This document shows positions 1-8,207 of a stretch of 64,000 nt of DNA, in pieces. The translations under genes were made by a program, and so were the position numbers. Location of the stretch: assembly GCF_006439395.2 (NCBI RefSeq), contig NZ_CP083950.1, forward strand, positions 2,418,001 to 2,482,000, read 5' to 3'. The notes under the pieces are model-generated. The model saw only the letters and a list, made by a program, of their open reading frames with translations. It searched no databases and was not told the DNA's origin. The first letter of the stretch is position 1. The number at the start of each line of letters is the position of its first letter. The DNA comes from Mesorhizobium sp. B4-1-4. Lineage in GTDB: Bacteria > Pseudomonadota > Alphaproteobacteria > Rhizobiales > Rhizobiaceae.

Positions 1-398
1 CAGGCCGAAACGATCAGCCGCCGCGATTGAGGATTACGGCGTATCTCTTTCAGAAGATTGGCGATCTGGTCGATCGAACCGCCATGGCCATCCGGCCAGG
101 AACGCCACTGCTTGCCGTAGACCGGGCCGAGATCGCCATTCTCATCCGCCCATTCGTCCCAGATCGTAACGCCGTGGTCGGTCAGGTATTTGATGTTGGT
201 GTCGCCGGCCAGGAACCACAGGAGTTCATGGATGATCGACTTCAAATGCAGCTTCTTGGTGGTGGTGACCGGAAAGCCGCGCGAGAGGTCGAACCGCATC
301 TGGTAGCCGAAGACGGAGCGCGTGCCGGTACCGGTGCGGTCGCCGCGATCGGCGCCGTTTTCCAGCACATGCTGCAGGAGGTCGAGATACTGGCGCAT
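1..398 (-). CDS. thyA: Thymidylate synthase ThyA, N-terminal half (cut by window edge)
   Basis: ThyA makes dTMP from dUMP using methylene-tetrahydrofolate in the cytoplasm. The reverse strand from ATG 396-398 reads [15 protein letters not shown], then the family's N-terminal RTGTGT and [11 protein letters not shown] motifs, the [19 protein letters not shown] segment, and [12 protein letters not shown] with the substrate-loop tryptophan. About 132 of the usual ~264 residues are present; the catalytic cysteine lies beyond the left edge. The start was chosen from the family N-terminus; no strong ribosome binding site is visible before it. DUF2853 lies upstream on the same strand, separated by 237 bases holding a repeat. 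Confidence 0.95.
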   Translation of the reverse strand, partial: MRQYLDLLQHVLENGADRGDRTGTGTRSVFGYQMRFDLSRGFPVTTTKKLHLKSIIHELLWFLAGDTNIKYLTDHGVTIWDEWADENGDLGPVYGKQWRSWPDGHGGSIDQIANLLKEIRRNPQSRRLIVSA

Positions 399-498
399 CG
401 GTTCCGGCTCGATTCGAAAGTTCAGGCATTATAGCTGCCAGACAGGCGGCCGAACACTCAAAACGATGTCAGCGTTGCTGGTACCACGGCAATCGCAG

Positions 499-560
499 CC
501 TCCCTCTCCCCGTCTCTATACGGGGAGGGGATGCCGGCAGGCAGGTGAGGGGCAGCGCCA
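499..560. repeat. RIME-like palindromic intergenic repeat, copy 1
   Basis: The stretch contains CTCCCCGT (506-513) facing ACGGGGAG (520-527), followed by GCCGGCAGGCAGGTGAGGGG. The reverse complement of the stretch matches the elements at 26909 and 50802; the element at 50912 is in the same orientation as this one. Family resemblance to the Rhizobium intergenic mosaic elements (RIME) is from memory. Apart from this, the 237 bases between thyA and the DUF2853 gene show nothing gene-like. Confidence 0.7.
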
Positions 561-635
561 CCGTCCGGAGAACCGCAAATTCAAAGCTGAAGCAATCGGT
601 CAGCCACGCCAACCCTTCGTAACCCGACACGACAG

Positions 636-947
636 TCAAAGCGAGCCGAGCTTGCCCAGTTCCTTGGCCACCAGATAATAGAAGGTCACCCGGCCCTTGC
701 TGTGGTCCGCATGCATTGCCTTGCAGGTTTTCTCGATCGCGGCGTCGGCTTTCGCCCCGTCGCTAACCCCGAGCTTCTTGGCAACCCAGCTCTCCTTGAC
801 GCGCTCAAGCTCTTTCGGATCCGTGCAGGACACCAGCGAGGAGTCGCGGTTCCTCAGCGCAATACCCAGATGCTTGACGATCTTTTCGACGGCGTCGGCG
901 CTGGCGCCCGCGTCGTATTTCTTCACATCCGCAAGATAGTCGGCCAT
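636..947 (-). CDS. DUF2853 family protein
   Basis: This is a 103-residue cytoplasmic protein of unknown function. It begins MADYLADVKKYD and contains KHLGIALRNRDSSLVSCTD, which I recognise as the DUF2853 pattern found widely in alphaproteobacteria. I chose the ATG at 945-947 over a start eight codons earlier, because GAGGGG sits about seven bases before it. There is no signal peptide or membrane segment, and the length is normal for the family. The ssrA gene starts about 200 bases away on the other strand. Nothing in the sequence indicates its role. Confidence 0.85.
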   Translation of the reverse strand: MADYLADVKKYDAGASADAVEKIVKHLGIALRNRDSSLVSCTDPKELERVKESWVAKKLGVSDGAKADAAIEKTCKAMHADHSKGRVTFYYLVAKELGKLGSL

Positions 948-1152
948 CAAAATTCCCCTCGTCGGCGCCACGGATCCGATCGATGAGGGCTGTGGCGCTT
1001 CGCAACTTGTGCGCTAGGTCGGTAACTCCTCACCGCCCGCAAAGCTTCGGTTGAGACCGTGCCCAAGTCAACCCTTGCCGTCGCAATTTGACACAGGGAC
1101 AAAGCCCCATTGCGGCCTTTCATTTCCGCGAAACGCCCCCTATATTCGTTTT

Positions 1153-1475
1153 GTCGGCTTGACCGACTATGGCGATAAACAGGCGATGAAATAAGCCGTT
1201 CGGACCCGGGGGCGGTACCCGGCGCCTCCACCAAAAGCCGCTGTTGACGACAGAGCGGTTTTTGCTGGGGGCGAAATAGGATCGACGAAGGTGTAAAGAT
1301 CGTACTTTTGCCCGGCATTGTACCACCGTTATCGGGCTAAACTTATAGTTGCCAACGACAACTATGCGGAAGCACGTCTCGCTGCTTAATGCAGTGCGAT
1401 AGCTTCAAATCAAGCCCTAGGGGTTCGCACTTCTAGGCGGGGTTCGGAGGTACCTGGCAACAGAAACCTCCACTT
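1153..1475 (+). ncRNA. ssrA: Circularly permuted two-piece tmRNA
   Basis: The acceptor piece comes first and ends in CGCCTCC-A-CCA (1223-1233), after a T-arm-like stem (GACCCGGG...). A short linker (about 1234-1266) follows. The coding piece then begins GGGGGCG (1267-1273), which pairs over seven bases with CGCCTCC to make the acceptor stem; GGATCGACG follows, as in other tmRNAs. The tag frame is 1351-1389: GCC AAC GAC AAC TAT GCG GAA GCA CGT CTC GCT GCT TAA, i.e. ANDNYAEARLAA. A GGAGGT/ACCTCC hairpin (about 1446-1471) closes the 3' side. A -10-like TATATT lies at 1141-1146. Both outer ends are approximate. tmRNA rescues stalled ribosomes and tags the product for ClpXP. Confidence 0.95.
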
Positions 1476-1578
1476 CTCCCCTCCTTCAATATACGTCACG
1501 CACGACGGCAAGGCTCTTGCTGTCCGGACTTCGCTCGACCTGCTGGCCGCGAAGCCGCCGCGTCGCGTACCCTTCTCA

Positions 1579-2141
1579 ATGGACAAAGAGATGCAGAACG
1601 ATTCCGATCGATTCTTCGTGCTGACCGGCGGCCCGGGCTCCGGCAAGACCACTTTGATCGAGGCGCTGAGACAGGCTGGGTTTGCGACGGCGCCGGAAGC
1701 CGGGCGCGGCATCATTCGCGACCAGATGGCGATCGGCGGTCCCGCCCTGCCCTGGCAGGACCGTGCGCTCTTTGCCGAACTGATGCTGTTATGGGAACTG
1801 CGTTCCTGGCATGCCGCGCACTCCGAGGCCCGGTTTTCTTCGATCGCGGCGTGCCGGACACGGTCGGCTACCTCAGGCTTTGCGGCCTGCCGGTGCCGGA
1901 TCACCTCGTCAATGCGGCGGAGAAATTCCGTTATGCGCGCCGTGTCTTCATCGCACCGCCATGGCCGGAAATCTTCGTGCAGGATGAAGAGCGCAAGCAG
2001 ATGCTGGACGAGGCCAGACGCACCCATGACTCGGTGGCTGGCGTCTACGCCGAACTCGGCTACGAACTGGTGCCCCTGCCGCTTGTGCCGGTCGACGAGC
2101 GTGTTCGCTTCATCCTTGAAGAGGCGGGGCTCCAGACATGA
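1579..2141 (+). pseudogene. AAA-family P-loop ATPase (AAA_28 type), frameshifted
   Basis: The first frame carries a Walker A motif, LTGGPGSGKTTLIEAL, near residues 15-30, then QDRALFAELMLLWELRSW. The match to the family continues only in another frame, with PVFFDRGVPDTVGYLRLCGLPVPDHL and a C-terminus ending at TGA 2139-2141. Adding one G at GAGGCCCGG (about 1827-1829) rejoins the frames into a protein of about 187 residues, normal for this nucleotide-kinase-like family. The first frame runs on to 2463 through sequence without family resemblance. Either the gene is broken or one base is missing from the sequence. The substrate is unknown. Confidence 0.75.
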
Positions 2142-2198
2142 AAGCGGACATGAAAAAGGCCGGGACGAACCCGGCCTTTTTCGTGCGTTTGCGGCTGC

Positions 2199-3404
2199 TT
2201 ATTCCGCAGGCGCCTCGACCGCTTCGCGCGAGCGGCCGAGCGTGACTTTGGCCAGCGTGAACGAAATCACCGCGCAGAGCGTGATGCCGGCGACCATCGG
2301 CAGCGGCGTGCCGTCGAAGAACACGCCGGCAACGCCCATCGCCAGCGCGCCGATGGCGAAGTGCAGCGTGCCCATCAGCGCCGAAGCAGTGCCGGCGATC
2401 TCCCCATGCTCTTCCATGGCCAGCACCGAAGTGGTGGGGATGACCAGGCCGAGGAAGCCGTAGCCGACGAACAGCAAGGCTGCCATCACGTCGAGCCGGT
2501 CGACACCCGTCGCCATCACCGCCAGCAGCACCACCATCGTGGTCGCATAGCCCGTCACCGCGACGCGCACCACGCGCCGCAGCCCGAAGCGCTCGGCCAG
2601 CAGCCCCGTCAGCTGCGACATGCCGATGAAGGCCACCGCGTTGATCGAGAAGAACACGCTGTAGACCGAAGGCGACAGCCCGTAGTGGTCGATCAGGATG
2701 AAGGATGAGCTCGACAGATAGACGAAGAAGCTCGCAATGCCGAAGCCGGCGATCGCCACCAGGCCAAGGAAGTTGCGGTCGCCCATCAGGAAGCGGTAGC
2801 CAGCAAGGGCGGTGCCAAAGGAGGAGCCAAGGCGTTCTTCCGCCGGCCGCGTCTCCTTGAGCGAGGTCGCGAGCAAAATAGTGGCAAGGGCCGCCGCGCC
2901 GGTCACCGTCCAGAAGACGGCGCGCCAGCCGAAATTCTCGATAATCTGGCTGCCGGTCAGCGGCGCCAGGATCGGCGACACCGAGAACACCAGCATCAGC
3001 AAGGACATCAGCTTGGCGGCCTCGTTGCCGGTGTGCAGATCGCGCACGATGGCGCGCGGCACGGCCATGCCGGCACTGGCGCCAAGCCCTTGCAGGAAGC
3101 GGAAGGCGATCAACCACTCGATGGTCGGGCTCATTGCCGAGCCGATGCCACCGACCATGAACAGCGTCAAACCGCCATAGAGCGGCAGCTTGCGGCCGAC
3201 CATGTCGGAGATCGGCCCGACGACGATCTGGCCAAACCCCATCGACAGGAAGAAGATCAGCAGGCTCATCTGCACGGCGGCGGTGCCGGCATGCAGATCC
3301 GCGCCGATCGACGGCAAAGCGGGAAGATACATGTCGATCGCGAACGGGCCGATGGCGGACAACAGGCCGAGCACGACCGCGATGCGGAGGAATTTGGGAC
3401 TCAT
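2199..3404 (-). CDS. Bcr/CflA-type MFS drug exporter
   Basis: This 401-residue inner-membrane protein has about 12 hydrophobic segments. It belongs to the drug:H+ antiporter-1 group: the early IDMYLPALPSI segment and the loop motif GPISDMVGRKLPLYGG (residues ~60-75) are typical of Bcr/CflA exporters, which expel drugs or small peptides using the proton gradient. The ATG at 3402-3404 starts the first membrane helix directly and replaces a longer frame that would add a non-hydrophobic leader. The gene diverges from a TetR regulator at 3591 that probably represses it. The substrate is not evident. Confidence 0.88.
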   Translation of the reverse strand: MSPKFLRIAVVLGLLSAIGPFAIDMYLPALPSIGADLHAGTAAVQMSLLIFFLSMGFGQIVVGPISDMVGRKLPLYGGLTLFMVGGIGSAMSPTIEWLIAFRFLQGLGASAGMAVPRAIVRDLHTGNEAAKLMSLLMLVFSVSPILAPLTGSQIIENFGWRAVFWTVTGAAALATILLATSLKETRPAEERLGSSFGTALAGYRFLMGDRNFLGLVAIAGFGIASFFVYLSSSSFILIDHYGLSPSVYSVFFSINAVAFIGMSQLTGLLAERFGLRRVVRVAVTGYATTMVVLLAVMATGVDRLDVMAALLFVGYGFLGLVIPTTSVLAMEEHGEIAGTASALMGTLHFAIGALAMGVAGVFFDGTPLPMVAGITLCAVISFTLAKVTLGRSREAVEAPAE

Positions 3405-3543
3405 GATATCGGCTTCTTTCGAATCTGGTTGCCGCGCCGAAGCAGCACGTAACCCTAGGACGTTCCATCCCGTAAGATTCCGACTCCCCAAGCACGAAAA
3501 TATCCGCTTCGGGATGAAATCCCTTTTATCTTATGCCCACAAA

Positions 3544-3590
3544 TTTAGACAGGCTTGTCCAAATCGTCAATCACTCCTATATAGATTTCG
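3544..3590 (+). promoter_or_regulatory. TetR operator overlapping a promoter; probable leaderless start
   Basis: An imperfect palindrome, TTTAGACAGG/CTTGTCCAAA (3544-3563, 8 of 10 positions symmetric), sits between the diverging exporter and TetR genes. On the plus strand TTGTCC (3555-3560) and TATATA (3578-3583) form a -35/-10 pair with a 17-base spacer, so the dyad covers the -35 box. Transcription would begin at or within a base or two of the ATG at 3591, predicting a leaderless TetR mRNA and autorepression. This is inferred from sequence only. Confidence 0.6.
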
Positions 3591-4280
3591 ATGAGATTGG
3601 GCGTTTCTCCTGACACTTTCCCGCCACGCGGCCACGAGGCCAAGAGGCTGTCGATCGTTGGAGCTGCGGCCGGCGTATTCTGCCGCGAGGGCTTCGCCGG
3701 CGCCAATATCGACCTGATCGCCGCCGAGGCAGGCGTGTCGCGCCAGACTGTCTACAATCACCATGGCGACAAGGAGAAGCTCTTCATGGCCGTGGTGCGC
3801 GACCTTACCGAGCGCTGCAACGCCGGCATCTTCGCCACCATTGCCACCTTCCCCGATCAGCCCGGAGATCTCGAAGCCGACCTGATCGGCTTTGCCGTCC
3901 GTTTGAACCAGAACTGCATCTGCAACCGCGACGGAAAATTCCTGCGCAAGCTGATCCAGACCGAAGGCGAGCGCTATCCCGAATTGTTTGCCGAGTGGCG
4001 CGAACAGGGTCCGGGCAGGACATGGCCGGCAATCGCCGCCCGCTTCGCCCGCCTCGCTTATGGCGGCTATCTCGCAATCGAGGACCCCGATGTCGCGGCG
4101 CGCCAGTTCCTCGGCCTGGTCAATGCCGAACTGCAGACCACCTTCATGCTCGGCGGCACGCCGCGCGAGGACGAGGTGGTGCAATCGGCGACCAATGGCG
4201 TGCGCACTTTCCTGCGTGCTTTCGGCAAGCGTCCTTCCCCGAGCAGCGTCAAAAAGCAAAGCGCGCTGGCCAGCGCATAA
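3591..4280 (+). CDS. TetR/AcrR-family transcriptional repressor
   Basis: The protein has 229 residues. The N-terminal helix-turn-helix is clear around residues 17-65: IVGAAAGVFCREGFAGANID, then IAAEAGVSRQTVYNHHGDKE with the usual recognition helix and YxHxxxKE ending. The rest is a helical ligand domain of normal TetR length and lacks obvious ligand clues. It diverges from the Bcr-type exporter, and a dyad between the two genes is its likely site. No Shine-Dalgarno sequence precedes the ATG, which fits the leaderless promoter layout. Confidence 0.9.
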   Translation: MRLGVSPDTFPPRGHEAKRLSIVGAAAGVFCREGFAGANIDLIAAEAGVSRQTVYNHHGDKEKLFMAVVRDLTERCNAGIFATIATFPDQPGDLEADLIGFAVRLNQNCICNRDGKFLRKLIQTEGERYPELFAEWREQGPGRTWPAIAARFARLAYGGYLAIEDPDVAARQFLGLVNAELQTTFMLGGTPREDEVVQSATNGVRTFLRAFGKRPSPSSVKKQSALASA

Positions 4281-4425
4281 CATTTGCGATTGATGAAGCC
4301 GGCTTCGCCGATCAAATCGTCGCCAATAGTCCTCGCTTCGACGCGGCTGCGGTCTATATGCGGTTTACGCCGCGCTCAAGCTTGATTACAGCTATACGGA
4401 CGATTCAACGGAACCCGACCACCAC

Positions 4426-4962
4426 ATGGCCGACGACCACATCCGCTACGACATTCTGGCCCAGGAGGCGTTGCGCGGCGTCATGCGCAAGGTCCTGGCC
4501 GAAGTCGCGCGCACCGGCCTCCCCGGCAATCACCACTTCTTCATCACCTTCCTGACTGGCGCGCCTGGCGTGCGCGTGTCGTCGCGCCTGCGCGAGCGCT
4601 ACCCCGAGCAGATGACCATCGTCATCCAGTTCCAGTACTGGGACCTGAAGGTGACCGACACCGGCTTCGAGGTCGGCCTGTCGTTCTCCGACGTGCCGGA
4701 GAAGCTCGAGATCCCGTTCTCGGCCGTGCGCGGCTTCTACGATCCCTCGGTCAATTTCGAGCTGGAATTCGACGTCAAAACCGACGCGCAGGCCGACGAG
4801 GAGCCGGTCCAACCTTCCCCCGAACCGCTGACCATCGTCACGGAGAAGAAGCCGAAAGCCGAGAAGAAGGCCCCGGCCGAACCGGAGAAGAAACCCGCCG
4901 CGGCTGACGCCGGCACCAAGGGTGCCGAAGTGGTTTCGCTCGACGCCTTCCGCAAGAAATAG
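4426..4962 (+). CDS. sspB: SspB, ClpXP adaptor for ssrA-tagged proteins
   Basis: This 178-residue protein matches the alphaproteobacterial SspB group: an N-terminal substrate-binding domain (residues ~1-125, with HHFFITFLTGAPGVRVSSRL and MTIVIQFQYWDLKV), a Lys/Ala/Pro/Glu-rich linker (~126-165), and a short conserved tail, EVVSLDAFRKK, in the position of the ClpX-docking motif. SspB delivers tmRNA-tagged proteins to ClpXP. The ssrA gene lies about 3 kb upstream. Eleven bases separate it from the DUF4169 gene, so the three genes 4426-5436 are probably one operon. Confidence 0.93.
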   Translation: MADDHIRYDILAQEALRGVMRKVLAEVARTGLPGNHHFFITFLTGAPGVRVSSRLRERYPEQMTIVIQFQYWDLKVTDTGFEVGLSFSDVPEKLEIPFSAVRGFYDPSVNFELEFDVKTDAQADEEPVQPSPEPLTIVTEKKPKAEKKAPAEPEKKPAAADAGTKGAEVVSLDAFRKK

Positions 4963-4973
4963 TCTCGCGGGCC

Positions 4974-5168
4974 ATGGCCGACATCGTCAATCTCCGCCAG
5001 GCTCGCAAGCAGAAGGCGCGGGACGACAAGGCGCGCGTTGCTGAACAGAACCGGGCGCTGCACGGCCGGTCCAAGGCGGACAGGCAGCGCGACCGGCTGA
5101 TTGCCGACAAGGCCGAGAAATTTGTCGCCGGCCATCGCCTCGACCCCTCCGGCAAGGACGAACAATGA
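4974..5168 (+). CDS. DUF4169 family small protein
   Basis: A 64-residue, highly charged protein beginning MADIVNLRQARKQKARDDKA and continuing as one Lys/Arg/Asp-rich helix, which is the DUF4169 pattern in alphaproteobacteria. It lies 11 bases after sspB and 10 bases before the GTG of a ribbon-helix-helix gene, an arrangement I recall as common in Rhizobiales. Its function is not known; the charge pattern would fit nucleic-acid or protein binding, but that is a guess. Confidence 0.85.
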   Translation: MADIVNLRQARKQKARDDKARVAEQNRALHGRSKADRQRDRLIADKAEKFVAGHRLDPSGKDEQ

Positions 5169-5178
5169 GCCTTTGGCC

Positions 5179-5436
5179 GTGAGCGCCGTCGAAAAGCGCT
5201 CGGTGACCATTCGCGGCCACCGCACCAGCTATTCCCTCGAAAAACCCTTCTATGACGATCTCGTCGCCATTGCCGCGGAGAGAAAGCTGACACTCGCCGC
5301 GCTTGTCGCTGAAGTCGACGAGGCCCGGCCTCGCGACACCAACCTGTCCTCGGCGCTCAGGCTCCATGTACTGGCGTGGGCGAAGCACGGCACAGCCAGC
5401 ACGCCAACAAGAAATACATCAATGGAGCCGCCTTGA
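5179..5436 (+). CDS. Ribbon-helix-helix domain protein
   Basis: An 85-residue protein read from GTG 5179: VSAVEKRSVTIRGHRTSYSL then EKPFYDDLVAIAAERKLTLAALVAEVDEARP and SSALRLHVL, which fits the RHH_4 type with a β-strand followed by two helices. An ATG frame starting at 5101 is also open but would overlap the DUF4169 gene and adds unrelated sequence, so the GTG is preferred. The C-terminal ~18 residues are not domain-like. Possibly a small DNA-binding regulator made together with DUF4169. Confidence 0.75.
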   Translation: MSAVEKRSVTIRGHRTSYSLEKPFYDDLVAIAAERKLTLAALVAEVDEARPRDTNLSSALRLHVLAWAKHGTASTPTRNTSMEPP

Positions 5437-5577
5437 ATGCCGGGCGTGGCAACACAATCATGTCGCCCGCCTTAAATTTTCCGATCGCGGATAGGATTTG
5501 TTAGCCACCGCCGCTCACATTTCGGTATCAATTCTTCGCTACGGTACCCGAGTTTACTTGGTAACTTGGGGGTAGGC

Positions 5578-6621
5578 TTGAAACCGATCAAAGCGCCTAC
5601 GGGCGCGGCATGGCTGGACATCGCCCGCTATGCAGTCAGTTGCCCAAGCCCCCACAACACCCAGCCATTCCGGCTTCGCATCCGCAGCGACAGCGAGGCA
5701 GACGTCATCTTTCTCCCGCGCCGCGGGCTCTGGGTCGCCGATCCACATGGGCGCTTTACCTGGCTCACGGCCGGCATCTTCGTCGAAATCTGTTCGATCG
5801 CGGCGCACGGCTTGGGATTTGAGCTCGATCGGGAAACTCACTTCTCGCCGATGTATCCCGACAACGACACCGAAACACCTCAGACGATCGCCCGCTTGAC
5901 CCTTCGGCGAGCTTCCGGGCCCATCGCGGATTTTGATCCTGCGCTGATCCTTGATCGGCACACATCACGATTGCCCTACGATGGGCACCCGATCTCCGAG
6001 CAATTGCTGGCCGACCTACGAACGGAAGCGCGACGTACCGGCCACAGTTTCGAATCGCGAAGCGACCGTGAAGCCATCGACTGGGTCATCGAGCTCAACC
6101 GTCAGGCCCTGTTCCATGACATGCTGAACGACCCGATCCGCCTGGAGTTGGTGCGCTGGCTCCGCTTCAGTGGCCGCGAGGAAGACATCACCGGCGACGG
6201 ACTGTCGGCACGCTGTCTCGGCTTCTCGGGTCCGCTGTTGCACAGCTTCTTCAGCAGGCCGCGGTTCTGGACCATGCCGGGCATACGCAGCCTGGTCAGT
6301 TTTCTCTACGCACGCAGCATGAAGGGCGTCGGCACCATCGGCTGGCTGCGGGGTCCCTATGTCGGCATCGACGACTGGTATCGCGCCGGCATCACTATGA
6401 TCCGTCTGTGGTTGATTGTGGCCCGCCACGGCTACTACTGGCAGCCCTATGGCTCGGTGATCACATCGGACGAGGCGCGCCTCAACATGATCCGCTATTT
6501 CGGCATGCCCGATGAAAAAGGCGGAACCGACATGGTCTGGTTGCTGCTGCGACTGGGCAGGAGCGAGGCCCCGCCGATCAGCAACAGGCTACCCTTCGAG
6601 GACATCGTGCTATGCGGTTGA
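5578..6621 (+). CDS. Acg-like nitroreductase-family protein
   Basis: A protein of about 347 residues. The early segment ARYAVSCPSPHNTQPFRLRI carries the HNTQP(F/W) signature of FMN-binding nitroreductases of the Acg type, and the C-terminal part (GYYWQPYGSVITSDEARLNM...) fits the second half of that fold. The start is uncertain: TTG 5578 is chosen because GGGGG lies six bases before it; TTG 5566 is in the same frame. Its last 10 bases overlap the next gene (ATG 6612), so the two are translationally coupled. The substrate is unknown. The 129 bases before it contain a GGTACCC...TTGGTAAC dyad of possible regulatory meaning. Confidence 0.75.
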   Translation: MKPIKAPTGAAWLDIARYAVSCPSPHNTQPFRLRIRSDSEADVIFLPRRGLWVADPHGRFTWLTAGIFVEICSIAAHGLGFELDRETHFSPMYPDNDTETPQTIARLTLRRASGPIADFDPALILDRHTSRLPYDGHPISEQLLADLRTEARRTGHSFESRSDREAIDWVIELNRQALFHDMLNDPIRLELVRWLRFSGREEDITGDGLSARCLGFSGPLLHSFFSRPRFWTMPGIRSLVSFLYARSMKGVGTIGWLRGPYVGIDDWYRAGITMIRLWLIVARHGYYWQPYGSVITSDEARLNMIRYFGMPDEKGGTDMVWLLLRLGRSEAPPISNRLPFEDIVLCG

Positions 6622-8168
6622 TGAAACATCTGGCACGGCCGTTCTTCCTGTTCCTGGTTGCAGTGGTCAATCTGGTTGAAGGCGCCTTTGCGTCGTCGCG
6701 CCACGCCTACAGGCTCCTGCTCGTTCCCGGCTTCGAGCGCGTGCGCTGGGGTTTGGGCGCCTGGCGCGCCTGGGCCAATTTCTACCACGCCTACGATCGG
6801 GTGCCGGCCTACCGCGCCTATATCGATTCTCTCGGCGGCAAGCCTGAGATTCTGCTCGATCACGTCACCAAGCCCGACCTCACGTCGATCCCCGAGATGG
6901 ACAAGGAATCCTACGTCCGCAAGTACAGCCAGGAAGAGCGGGTCCTGGGGGGCATCTTGCCGTCTACGGGTGTCACCGTCGATGAATCCTCCGGCAGCAG
7001 CGGCACGCCGACAAGCTGGGTTCGCGGCAGGACCGAGCGACGGATCACCACGCGTATGATGCAGATGACGTTCCATCGTATCACCGGCGAGGGCGAGACC
7101 ATCTTCATTCTCAACGCCTTCGCGCTCGGCGCATGGGCAACCGGGATGAACGTCGCGATTTCGCTCAGCGACACCACGATCCTCAAATCGACGGGTCCCA
7201 ATCTCGATAAGATCATCAACACGATCCACGAATTCGGCCCTCGTTTTCGTTACGTGGTCATGGGCTATCCGCCTTTCCTCAAGACGCTCGCCGACGATCC
7301 GCGACTTGACTGGTCCAAATTTACCATCGATGCGGCCTTCGGCGGCGAAGGCGTGTCGGAGAGCCTGCGCGGCTATCTGCTCAAGAAATTCCAGCGCGTG
7401 GTTGGCAGCTACGGCGCCTCCGACCTTGAGGTCAACATGGCGCTCGAGAGCGAACTCACCATCAATCTGCGGCGCGCGCTTCTGACGGATGAGCGGTTGC
7501 GCGAAGCCATTATCCGGGTTGGCTACGGCGTCACACCGATGATCTTCCAGTACAATCCGCTTGCCTATCATCTGGAGGAAAACGCCAAGGGCGAATTGGT
7601 GGCGACGATTTCGCGGCCCTACAACATCTCACCCAAAATCCGTTACAACATCCGCGATCGCGGGCATGTGCTGCGTTTCGGGGACCTCAGGCGCATTCTC
7701 AAAAGACTTGGCCGCGAGGATATCCTGAGGGCAAGCAACCGCAATCTCGACCTGCCGCTGCTGTTCATCTATGGCCGCTCGGACATGTCCATCGAATACT
7801 ACGGCGCCAAGGTTACCCCTGACAGCCTTCGAGAAATCCTGTTCAGCCTCGATATTCTGGCACCGGTGCTGAGCACCTTCCGGCTGATCTCTTATGAGGA
7901 CGCAGCGCACAACAAGCGCATGGAGGTCGCCATCGAGCTCGTCGACGCCGCTGTCTTCGCCCATCCCATCGAGACGCTGCAAGATACGGTCTTCACCAAA
8001 CTGGCAGCAATGAGCGGCGATTTCCTGAATGCCTGGAAACGCACGGCGACCCCTGAAAACATGCCGGAGCTCAAAATATATGCCTTCAACACCGGACCAT
8101 TCGAAGGTGGCCAGCGGCGGCTCAAGAATGAGTATGTCGCTTCCAAAATAACCTACGACAAGCTTTGA
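6612..8168 (+). CDS. PaaK-like adenylate-forming enzyme
   Basis: A 518-residue protein. TVDESSGSSGTPTSW (residues ~119-133) is the P-loop-like Ser/Thr/Gly motif of the ANL superfamily. VVGSYGASDLE (~261-271), YNIRDRGHVLRF and LPLLFIYGRSDMSIEYYGAKV (~375-395) correspond to the aryl/phenylacetate-CoA ligase (PaaK) and coenzyme F390 synthetase branch. The first ~40 residues contain a hydrophobic stretch (FFLFLVAVVNLVEGAFA) not usual for PaaK, so membrane association is possible. It is longer than PaaK (~440). It overlaps the nitroreductase by 10 bases. It probably activates a carboxylate with ATP; the substrate and acceptor are unknown. Confidence 0.75.
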   Translation: MRLMKHLARPFFLFLVAVVNLVEGAFASSRHAYRLLLVPGFERVRWGLGAWRAWANFYHAYDRVPAYRAYIDSLGGKPEILLDHVTKPDLTSIPEMDKESYVRKYSQEERVLGGILPSTGVTVDESSGSSGTPTSWVRGRTERRITTRMMQMTFHRITGEGETIFILNAFALGAWATGMNVAISLSDTTILKSTGPNLDKIINTIHEFGPRFRYVVMGYPPFLKTLADDPRLDWSKFTIDAAFGGEGVSESLRGYLLKKFQRVVGSYGASDLEVNMALESELTINLRRALLTDERLREAIIRVGYGVTPMIFQYNPLAYHLEENAKGELVATISRPYNISPKIRYNIRDRGHVLRFGDLRRILKRLGREDILRASNRNLDLPLLFIYGRSDMSIEYYGAKVTPDSLREILFSLDILAPVLSTFRLISYEDAAHNKRMEVAIELVDAAVFAHPIETLQDTVFTKLAAMSGDFLNAWKRTATPENMPELKIYAFNTGPFEGGQRRLKNEYVASKITYDKL

Positions 8169-8207
8169 GGCGCCCGTTCAAGCAGTCTCGGCAAGTTCTG
8201 GATATTC

